5,257 nucleotides of DNA from assembly GCA_023150495.1 (NCBI GenBank), contig JAKLKT010000254.1:1-5257 (forward strand). Direction: 5' to 3'. Source of the DNA: Planctomycetota bacterium (GTDB lineage: Bacteria; Planctomycetota; PLA2). The translations under genes were made by a program, and so were the position numbers. Of this stretch, positions 1-5,257 are shown piece by piece; positions within the stretch are counted from its first letter, which is position 1, and each line of letters begins with the position of its first letter. The notes beneath the pieces are model-generated. The model was not told where the DNA came from. It did not search any database and saw nothing but the letters and a program-made list of their open reading frames with translations.

Positions 1-993
1 AGCGGCGAGGTCACGGAGCTCCTGGCTTTCCTGCTCGACCCGGCGCACCAGGAGGAGGAGCACGTCGAGGCGCGTGGCCGCGCGCGCAACGAGCTCGCGG
101 CCATCGTCGCCCGGGGCGGATCGCCCTTCGTGCGCGAGGCGCTCCGGCGGATGCAGGATCGCGATCCCGGGACGCGGCGACGCGCGCAGCTGCTGCTCGC
201 GCTCGTGGAGGATGTCCCGCCGGAGCTCCTCGAGGACCTGCGCGCGTCCGCGGACCCGCTCGTCTTCGCCTACCCCGACCTTCGCGAGCCCCGACGCGTG
301 CCCGACACCAAGGGCGATGGTGGCGCGCTCGGCGACGCGCCGCTCCTCGACGTCGCGGAGGACGTGCGGAGGAGGCTCTGGCCCGACCCCGAGCCCGCGG
401 AGGGGGTCTGGACGGACGAGGCGCTTCCCGAGTGGCCGAACGTCCGCGACCAGCTCCGCTCGTGGTGGAGGCAGGTTCCCGCGGAGGACCGGTTCCTCCT
501 CGCGGACGACGAGCTCCTCGTGGTCGCGCGCGAGGTCGTCAAGACGTGGTTCCGCCACGACTGGAGGTTCGTGATGCTGCTGAAGCGGCGCGAGGGGCGC
601 TGGCGGGTCGCGGGCTTCTACCGGCCGGACAAGGAAAACGAGGTCGTCAGGCGCGTGCTCATCGCGGACCTCGACGGCGACGGGCGGAGGGAGGCGGCCG
701 TGTGGACGACGGTCATCGCGCCCTGGACCTGGGGCCGGCTCGTGGTCGTCGGGAGCGGCGCGCCCGATGGCGTGGTCACGGACAGCGTCTACGGCGGCGC
801 GGGCGACATCCGGCTCGTCCCCCCGCGGCGACCGGGCGAGCGGACGCGGTTCGGCGTAAGCGACGTATACCTGCCCTCCCGGACCGGCCAATGGGGATAT
901 CTCGCCGGCGTCATCGCACGCGAGTGCGATCTCCTCGAGTGGACGGGAACGGGGTTCGCGTCGCTCGGCCGCACCTACCTCCCGCTCGATTGA
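1..993 (+). CDS. HEAT-like / LDGDGR-motif protein of unknown function (5'-truncated)
   Basis: The frame is open from the first base to the TGA at 991-993, giving 330 visible residues; the true start lies left of the window. A GTG at 130 is in frame, but the 43 codons before it read as normal helical protein, so it is unlikely to be the start. Visible residues 1 to about 85 are Leu/Arg/Glu-rich amphipathic helices like HEAT or armadillo repeats. A further helical stretch around residues 130-165 carries an RSWWRQ segment, reminiscent of the Trp-rich helices seen in some HEAT proteins. Residues 223-229 read DLDGDGR, the acidic loop typical of VCBS/FG-GAP or dockerin-type calcium sites, followed by beta-rich sequence with WTTV and RLVVVGSG stretches. 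I do not recognise a specific family. The C-terminal part may be a beta domain that binds calcium, but only one acidic loop is seen. Gene 2 follows after 31 bases on the same strand, suggesting co-transcription. The missing N-terminus prevents a call on localisation. Confidence 0.85.
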   Translation, partial: SGEVTELLAFLLDPAHQEEEHVEARGRARNELAAIVARGGSPFVREALRRMQDRDPGTRRRAQLLLALVEDVPPELLEDLRASADPLVFAYPDLREPRRVPDTKGDGGALGDAPLLDVAEDVRRRLWPDPEPAEGVWTDEALPEWPNVRDQLRSWWRQVPAEDRFLLADDELLVVAREVVKTWFRHDWRFVMLLKRREGRWRVAGFYRPDKENEVVRRVLIADLDGDGRREAAVWTTVIAPWTWGRLVVVGSGAPDGVVTDSVYGGAGDIRLVPPRRPGERTRFGVSDVYLPSRTGQWGYLAGVIARECDLLEWTGTGFASLGRTYLPLD

Positions 994-1024
994 AAACGGG
1001 CGAGCCTGCGGCCGATAAGCAAGC

Positions 1025-1354
1025 ATGCGCGCCTCCCTCCTCCTCGCGCTCCTCCTCCTTCCCTCCTGCGGGGAGGATCTCGCGATGCCGAGGGGGGCGG
1101 GGAAGGCGCCGGCCGTCGTCGAGGACGCGCAGGTGCTTCGCGCGGGGCTCGAGATGAGGACGCTCGCCGCGGAGCTCGCGCAGTACCACGCGGCGCGCGG
1201 CGAGTGGCCGGCGGACTGGCACGCGCTCAAGCGCTCCGGCAAGGACCCGTGGGGCAACGACTACGGCTTCGAGCCTGACGGCGACGGCGTCGTCGTCTAC
1301 AGCGCGGGCCCCGACGGCGAGCTCGACACCGACGACGACCTCAGCGGCCGGTAG
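1025..1354 (+). CDS. Small lipoprotein with GspG-like (type II secretion pseudopilin) C-terminal domain
   Basis: This gene encodes 109 residues from ATG to TAG at 1352-1354. The N-terminus is a lipoprotein signal: Arg2, a Leu-rich core and the lipobox LPSC with Cys15 as the predicted lipidated residue. After a linker of about 20 residues comes a helix (about 33-57) ending in a QYHAARGEWP segment, then DPWGNDYGF (74-82) and SAGPDGELDTDDD (93-105). This order (helix, Y..x.GxWP, DPWGN.Y, S.GpDG, acidic end) matches the soluble domain of GspG major pseudopilins, where the acidic C-terminal loop binds calcium. What is missing is the prepilin peptidase site and hydrophobic N-terminal helix, so it should not assemble into a pseudopilus in the usual way. 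It is more likely a lipid-anchored domain borrowing that fold. It probably shares a transcript with gene 1 and overlaps the end of gene 3 by 14 bases. No Shine-Dalgarno is visible before the ATG. The fold assignment is motif-based; the role is unknown. Confidence 0.88.
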   Translation: MRASLLLALLLLPSCGEDLAMPRGAGKAPAVVEDAQVLRAGLEMRTLAAELAQYHAARGEWPADWHALKRSGKDPWGNDYGFEPDGDGVVVYSAGPDGELDTDDDLSGR

Positions 1355-3503
1355 GCGCGAGCCGCTCGACGTACGCGCGCGCCTCGAGCAGCAGCCGGTT
1401 CGAGCCCTTGAGCTTTGACGCGTTCTCCAGCGCGACGAGCGCGTCGTGGTAGCGCTTGAGGCCCGCGAGCGCCTTCGCCCGCAGCGCGAGGAGATTGCGG
1501 CGGATCCGGTTCTCCGCGACCCGTTCGACATGGTCCGGGAACGCACCCTCTCGCGCGTCGAGCTTGTCGATTCCCTGGCTCGCGACGGCGAGCGCCTCCG
1601 CATGGCGCGGCGGCTCGAGCCGGAGAAGCTCGTCCGCCACCTGCCAGCACGTGTCGACATCGCTGCCCGCCGCGACGACGGCGGAGGAAGCCTGCTCGGG
1701 AGCGAGGCGGACGCTCAGGAAGAGCGGCATCGGGTCGCCCGCCTCCGCGCGCGCCTCGTCGACGCGGCCGAGGAGCGAGAGGCAATTCGCGCGCCCGGCC
1801 TTCGCCGTTGGCGACGGATCGAGCGCGTCCGCCTCCGTGTACAGCTCGAGCGCGCGTTCGACGCGGCCGAGCGCGACGAGGAGCCCCGCGGCCGTCCGGC
1901 GACAGCCGGCGCGGTCGGGGTGGAGCGCGAGCGACTTCTCGATGTCCGCGACCACGCGGTCGTCCGCGTCGAGGCGCGCATGGAAGACGAACTTCGCCCG
2001 GTTGAGATACGCCATCCCGAAGCCCGGATCGAGCACGAGCGACTTCCCGATCAGGTCGCAGGCCTCGTCGTACCTCTCGTGGTACGCCGCCGTGCACGCC
2101 GCGCTGTTCAGCGCGTCCGCGACGACCTGCCGTGGCGCGAGATCCTCGGTCCCGAACTCCCCCTCGCGGTAGGACTCGTCGGACCTCGCCTCGCCGAGGC
2201 TGGTCGTCTCGATGTTCCGCCGGGACGTGCCGTCGTCGTACCTCACGAACATATGGCCTGGCGCCCGGACCGCGCGGAGCGGCAGCCCGCACCGCTCGCC
2301 GACCGCGAGATAGAAGCATGACCAGCCGAGGCAGTTGCCGGTGTCCGACGCGAGGACATGGTCGAGCCGCGACACCTTGCCCGACGCGGCGGCCCGCGCA
2401 TCCCGCTCCTTCCTCCCGTGCAGCAGGATTCCGTTGAGCGCGAGGATGCGCGCCTCAGCGTCCGCGAGCCCCTCGGCGCGCCTCCGCGCGAGGCGCGCGA
2501 GCCTGTCGAGTCGCTCGAGGTTCTCCTCGCGATGCTTGTCGCCGGTCGCAACGAGGATCGCGGACGCGAGGTCATAGTCGTCGCCCCTCGCGAGTATGTC
2601 CTCGAAGCTCGCGATCGAGAGCTCGCGTCGGCGACGCTCGCCATCGAGGTACGCGTGGCGGTCACGCTCGAACTCCGTCGGCGGCGCCCCTCGCATCCAC
2701 TCGCGCAGCGCGTCGACGTGCGGCCGGATCGTCCGCCGCTGGGCCTCCCCGTAGTCCTCGCCCTCGGGCACGACGAGGCCGTTCCTGGGGTACTCCTCTC
2801 CCTTGCCCGTGATCGCGACGCTCGCGGCGACGAAGTGGCCCGGCTCGGTGCCCGCCTCGAGCCCCTCGAGGACGAGCGACGGCGCCTCCGGATCGCCCAT
2901 CCGCGCAAGCGTCGCGGCGGCGATCCGGTCGAGGCCGTTGAACGGGAGGTACAGGGCGTCGCGGAGGCGCGGAGGCGGCTTCGCCTGCGTCCGGTGGAGG
3001 CGCTCGAGAATCGCATCCCGCACGTCGGGGTGCTCCCGCCGGTCGATCGCGCGGTCGACGAGCGCCTCGACCGACGCCGCGTCCCCCTCCCGGCAGAGCG
3101 CGATCGCGAGCTTCCGGCGCAGCGCGTAGTGGAGCTCCTGCGCTGCGAGCCCGCGGCGGAGCGCGGCCCGGAGCTCCGCGTCCGCGAGCTCGCCGAGCCG
3201 AATCGCCGGCGCCTCGGCACTGGCGTCCTTGTCCGGCCACGACATCCAGACCGACCGGACCTCGCCCTCATGCTGCTCGACGAGGATCTTGAGGATCGCC
3301 CATCCGTCCGGGATCCCGCCGCCCGGCGCGATTGCGGGCGTCGTCTCGCCCCACGCGCGCGATGCATCCTCGATCTGGGTCCGAAGCTCCGCGACGAACG
3401 CGGGGCTCACGCGCTCGAGCTCAGGGAAGAGAGGGGGCTTCGGGGGCCGCTTCCTGTGCCCGCACGCGCAGAGCAGGATGGCGAGGACGAGCGCGAGCCG
3501 CAC
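1341..3503 (-). CDS. HEAT / transglutaminase-like / TPR lipoprotein
   Basis: The chosen GTG at 3503 gives 720 residues, ending at TGA 1341-1343. It places Arg2 and a short hydrophobic core directly before the lipobox LCAC, with Cys14 as the lipidated residue. A GTG at 3530 would add nine residues; neither start has a clear Shine-Dalgarno. Residues 105-225 are HEAT-like helical pairs, for example around 140-171 and 188-218. Residues 376-435 match the transglutaminase-like SirB1 type: NCLGWS with putative nucleophile Cys391, then YLAVGERCGLPLRAV, GHMFVRY with His417, and RRNIETT, in which Asn430 or Glu432 may be the third catalytic residue. Residues about 463-590 and 666-699 are TPR-like helices (DEACDLIGKSLVLDP, ALELYTEADALDP, DALVALENASKLK). 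The protein is probably anchored in the envelope and binds other proteins; whether it cross-links, cleaves or is inactive cannot be told. It is divergent from gene 4 and convergent with gene 2. Domain calls are by motif recognition only. Confidence 0.9.
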   Translation of the reverse strand: MRLALVLAILLCACGHRKRPPKPPLFPELERVSPAFVAELRTQIEDASRAWGETTPAIAPGGGIPDGWAILKILVEQHEGEVRSVWMSWPDKDASAEAPAIRLGELADAELRAALRRGLAAQELHYALRRKLAIALCREGDAASVEALVDRAIDRREHPDVRDAILERLHRTQAKPPPRLRDALYLPFNGLDRIAAATLARMGDPEAPSLVLEGLEAGTEPGHFVAASVAITGKGEEYPRNGLVVPEGEDYGEAQRRTIRPHVDALREWMRGAPPTEFERDRHAYLDGERRRRELSIASFEDILARGDDYDLASAILVATGDKHREENLERLDRLARLARRRAEGLADAEARILALNGILLHGRKERDARAAASGKVSRLDHVLASDTGNCLGWSCFYLAVGERCGLPLRAVRAPGHMFVRYDDGTSRRNIETTSLGEARSDESYREGEFGTEDLAPRQVVADALNSAACTAAYHERYDEACDLIGKSLVLDPGFGMAYLNRAKFVFHARLDADDRVVADIEKSLALHPDRAGCRRTAAGLLVALGRVERALELYTEADALDPSPTAKAGRANCLSLLGRVDEARAEAGDPMPLFLSVRLAPEQASSAVVAAGSDVDTCWQVADELLRLEPPRHAEALAVASQGIDKLDAREGAFPDHVERVAENRIRRNLLALRAKALAGLKRYHDALVALENASKLKGSNRLLLEARAYVERLAPTGR

Positions 3504-3530
3504 GCCATGAGTTTGCGATGAGCCGGCCAC

Positions 3531-3558
3531 TCTTGCAACCGCGAGATCGGTTACAAGA
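3531..3558. promoter_or_regulatory. Interrupted inverted repeat between divergent genes (candidate operator)
   Basis: Two 11-base arms, TCTTGCAACCG (3531-3541) and CGGTTACAAGA (3548-3558), are reverse complements at 10 of 11 positions and are separated by the 6-base spacer CGAGAT. The element fills much of the 60-base gap between the start of the minus-strand lipoprotein gene (3503) and the plus-strand gene (3564), ending five bases before the latter's ATG. Its length and arm spacing fit a dimeric helix-turn-helix repressor site that could control both genes. It could also act as an RNA hairpin blocking initiation on the plus-strand transcript. It is less GC-rich than its surroundings. I could not find convincing -35/-10 boxes on either strand. 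The repeat is directly visible; its function is inferred. Confidence 0.5.
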
Positions 3559-3563
3559 CCGGC

Positions 3564-4637
3564 ATGGGTCGCATCCCCTCCTCGCTGCTCCTCCCCATCA
3601 CGCTGGCCGGCGCGATCACGCTCGCCGGCGCGGAAGAGCCCGTCCCGCGGATCCGCCTCGTGCCGCTCCGCGACGGGTTCCGGACGATCGCGCCGGACGG
3701 CGACATGGCTCGCCTCGGCGAGACCGGGACGTTCAAGGAGGCGCTCGAGGCGGGGATGGATCTCTCGCGGCCCCCCCACCCGATCGTCGCGTGGAGGTAC
3801 GCGGGCAAGCGGCTCTACTACATCTTCTACAAGACCACGGAGAACGCGCTCGGCGATCGGCCCTACCTGATCCAGCGCATCCGGAAGGTCGAGCGCGCTT
3901 GGAAGACGCCGGAGGGGCCGCCGGAGGAGAAGGTCACGTGGCAGGTGGAGGTCTTCAAGATCCGAGGCGGCGAGCTCAAGAGCCCCGACCAGCACTTCGG
4001 GAGCTTCGGGCTCGGCGACAACCACCGCCGCGAGATCGTGAAGGAGTACGAGATCGGGTTCGGCGAGGTGCCGGGCGTCTGCGAGGGGCGCAGTTGGCCG
4101 TTCGACCCGGACACGCTCTTCCGGATGCTGCAGCCGTACCAGGAGGAGGAGGGGATCTTCGGGCAGGTGAAGTTCGGCGCCTCGTGCAGGTGGACGCTGG
4201 CCGTCGCCTTCGACGCCAAGGGCGGCTGCTCGGTCCGGTCCCCGGAGCTCGGCTTCGACGCGCCGACGCTGCTGCCCGCGCGCGACCAGACGCTGCCGCC
4301 CCCCGACGCGGCGTCGGCGGGGACCGTCCTCGTCGAGGGCGAGGGGGTCTTGGGGGTCGTGGTCGGCAGGGGCGGACGCGAGGATCTCGTGCGCGCGCTT
4401 GCGGAGCCGCTCGAGGATGCGCCGGTGGGGCTCGGGCACACGAACCTGAGCTTCAAGGGCGGGCTGACCGTGAACCTCGACCCGAAAGGAAGGGTCAACA
4501 CGATCCTCACGCGCGCGGGCTTCGCCGGGAGGACGTCGAAGGGCGCGCCCGACGCCGAGAGCTGGCGCTACGAGGGCGTGCAGTTCACGTTCGACGGCTT
4601 CGACCGCGTGAAACGCATCGTGATCCTGCCGAAGTGA
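3564..4637 (+). CDS. Secreted protein of unknown function with duplicated C-terminal motif
   Basis: This gene encodes 357 residues from ATG to TGA at 4635-4637. The N-terminus is a signal peptide: Arg3, a hydrophobic core at residues 8-20 and an AGA cleavage site giving a mature start near Glu24. The absence of a lipobox Cys suggests periplasmic or extracellular location. Residues about 75-170 are mixed alpha/beta with aromatic strands (LYYIFYK, TWQVEVFKI). Three cysteines (173, 208, 222) could allow one disulfide. The last hundred residues contain a repeated unit: GLTVNLDPKGRVNTI (300-314) and GVQFTFDGFDRVKRI (338-352) share Gly, Asp, Arg, Val and Ile at the same spacing. Such Gly-hydrophobic-strand, Asp-turn, RV..I units occur in small BLIP/SmpA-like beta folds, so that is a possible fold, but I do not recognise the family. 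It is divergent from gene 3 across the inverted repeat. An antisense frame on the other strand is open across it but is a GC-driven shadow: only this frame has a signal peptide and normal composition. Confidence 0.87.
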   Translation: MGRIPSSLLLPITLAGAITLAGAEEPVPRIRLVPLRDGFRTIAPDGDMARLGETGTFKEALEAGMDLSRPPHPIVAWRYAGKRLYYIFYKTTENALGDRPYLIQRIRKVERAWKTPEGPPEEKVTWQVEVFKIRGGELKSPDQHFGSFGLGDNHRREIVKEYEIGFGEVPGVCEGRSWPFDPDTLFRMLQPYQEEEGIFGQVKFGASCRWTLAVAFDAKGGCSVRSPELGFDAPTLLPARDQTLPPPDAASAGTVLVEGEGVLGVVVGRGGREDLVRALAEPLEDAPVGLGHTNLSFKGGLTVNLDPKGRVNTILTRAGFAGRTSKGAPDAESWRYEGVQFTFDGFDRVKRIVILPK

Positions 4638-4657
4638 TGCGGACCCCTCGTCCGCAT
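4637..4657. terminator. Stem-loop at the gene 4 stop codon, possible terminator
   Basis: ATGCGGAC (4637-4644) and GTCCGCAT (4650-4657) form a perfect 8-bp stem with a 5-base loop, CCCTC. The stem begins on the last base of the stop codon. No T-run follows on either strand, so it is not a classical intrinsic terminator. In GC-rich bacteria, stems without a U-tract are often proposed to end or protect transcripts. It lies in the 63-base gap between convergent genes 4 and 5, so it could serve both directions. The stem is directly visible; termination is inferred. Confidence 0.5.
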
Positions 4658-4700
4658 GCTGCCTCCGCAACCCATTGAGAGCAAACGACTTCCACCGTCA

Positions 4701-5257
4701 CTACCCGGTACCGAGTACACGGCGAAGTGCCTGCTCGGCGGAGGGGGGGAGGGCGCCTTTCGCGCGGGCGATGGGGATCGTCGCCTCGAGCAGCGCGAGG
4801 TAGAGAGCGCGCCTCGCGGGGTCGAGCGCCGCCACGTGCCGCTTCACGAGATCCACGTCGCCGCGCGCGACGGGGCCCGTGAGGCCCTTCGGAATCCCCA
4901 CCTTCGCGACGTTGTCGAGGGAGCCGCGCACGAGTTCCACGAGCGCCTCGAGCGCCACCCCCGCGGGCACCCCCGATTCCACGAAGAGGTCGCGCGCGAC
5001 CGCGAGCAGCGTCACCGTGCAGTTCGACGCGATCGCCGCGCCCGCGTGGTAGAGGATCTTCCTCCCCGTCTCGAGGCGCGCGACGTGCGGCGTCAGGTCG
5101 CGAGCGAGGGACTCCGCGACGTCGACGGCCTCGCCCTCGACAAAGCAGAACGCGCGCGGGAGCGCCGCGAGCGACGCCTCGAGGTCCGCGAACGCGCACA
5201 GCGGGTGGAGGCCCGCCGTCCGCGCGCCCGTCGGCGCGAGCAACGTGGACGGGTGCG
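4701..5257 (-). CDS. Rossmann-fold / DUF2520 family protein (N-terminus outside window)
   Basis: The frame runs from the right edge to TAG at 4701-4703, with 184 residues visible. A TTG at 5243 is not the likely start, because the codons before it (HPST) continue a normal family sequence. The family has an N-terminal NAD(P)-binding Rossmann domain, here beyond the window, and a helical C-terminal DUF2520 domain related in architecture to 6-phosphogluconate, ketopantoate and pyrroline-5-carboxylate reductases. Diagnostic motifs are GLHPLCAF (visible residues 15-22), GRKILYHAGAAIASN (64-78) with Lys66, His70 and Asn78 in reductase-like positions, and LTGPVARGD (125-133). The C-terminal domain looks complete. 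It is probably a cytoplasmic oxidoreductase-like protein whose substrate is not established. In some genomes I recall members lying near pantothenate biosynthesis genes, but that cannot be tested here. It converges on gene 4 with no functional link visible. Confidence 0.9.
   Translation of the reverse strand, partial: HPSTLLAPTGARTAGLHPLCAFADLEASLAALPRAFCFVEGEAVDVAESLARDLTPHVARLETGRKILYHAGAAIASNCTVTLLAVARDLFVESGVPAGVALEALVELVRGSLDNVAKVGIPKGLTGPVARGDVDLVKRHVAALDPARRALYLALLEATIPIARAKGALPPSAEQALRRVLGTG

Noticed and set aside
130..132. In-frame GTG as the start of gene 1.
   Set aside because: The upstream codons are open to the window edge and encode helical sequence continuous with the downstream part.
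2358..3521. Plus-strand open frame of 387 codons opposite gene 3, and a similar one at 1446-2321.
   Set aside because: Both are Arg/Glu/Leu-rich mirror frames of the gene 3 coding strand, with no signal, motif or start context. Gene 3 itself has clear transglutaminase and TPR motifs.
3531..4670. Minus-strand frame of gene 3 stays open for a further 380 or so codons, allowing a 1109-residue reading frame.
   Set aside because: The extension lies antisense to gene 4, is rich in Arg, Glu, Pro and Ala with no recognisable domain, and would bury the lipoprotein signal in the middle of the protein. High GC makes stop codons rare in such frames.
3332..4678. Plus-strand open frame of 448 codons overlapping gene 4 in another frame.
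   Set aside because: Extreme Arg/Ala/Gly composition typical of an out-of-frame reading; gene 4 has the signal peptide and balanced composition.
4702..4717. Near-palindrome around CGGTACCG at the end of gene 5 (7 of 8 half-site matches).
   Set aside because: It lies in the final codons of the DUF2520 gene, has no loop for a hairpin, and is short enough to arise by chance.
4741..4750. G-rich homopolymer in gene 5, and a C-run near 3771-3778 in gene 4, as possible frameshifts.
   Set aside because: Protein sequence reads sensibly in the same frame on both sides of each run.
1..5257. Search for tRNA, rRNA, CRISPR, transposase, toxin-antitoxin or defence genes.
   Set aside because: No supporting motifs or repeats were seen on either strand.

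Overview
The window is very GC-rich chromosomal DNA (about 70% by eye) from a bacterium that makes lipoproteins and secreted proteins, so it probably has a Gram-negative type envelope. Combinations of HEAT repeats, TPRs, transglutaminase-like lipoproteins and LDGDGR-type proteins are common in Planctomycetota, Myxococcota and related environmental lineages. I cannot place it more precisely from sequence alone. There is no tRNA, rRNA, CRISPR array, insertion sequence or sign of recent transfer, and all five genes share the same strongly G/C-ending codon style.

Layout. (1) Positions 1-993, plus strand: the 3' part of a gene for a helical, HEAT-like protein ending in a domain with an LDGDGR motif. 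(2) Positions 1025-1354, plus strand: a small lipoprotein with a fold resembling the C-terminal domain of type II secretion pseudopilin GspG; it follows gene 1 after 31 bases, probably in one operon. (3) Positions 1341-3503, minus strand: a 720-residue lipoprotein with HEAT-like helices, a transglutaminase/SirB1-like Cys-His domain and C-terminal TPRs; its 3' end overlaps gene 2 tail-to-tail by 14 bases. (4) Positions 3564-4637, plus strand: a secreted protein of unknown function, divergent from gene 3. The 60-base gap between the two starts holds a 28-base interrupted inverted repeat. (5) Positions 4701-5257, minus strand: the C-terminal part of a Rossmann/DUF2520 family protein, convergent with gene 4. 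A perfect 8-bp stem-loop sits at the gene 4 stop codon.

Genes 2 to 4 appear to encode envelope or exported proteins and may act in the same compartment, but nothing in the sequence ties them to a named pathway. Gene 5 looks like unrelated cytoplasmic metabolism. I do not see a clear new multi-gene system. The points most worth checking are the inverted repeat in the divergent promoter region, the lipid-anchored GspG-like protein, and the duplicated motif at the C-terminus of gene 4.
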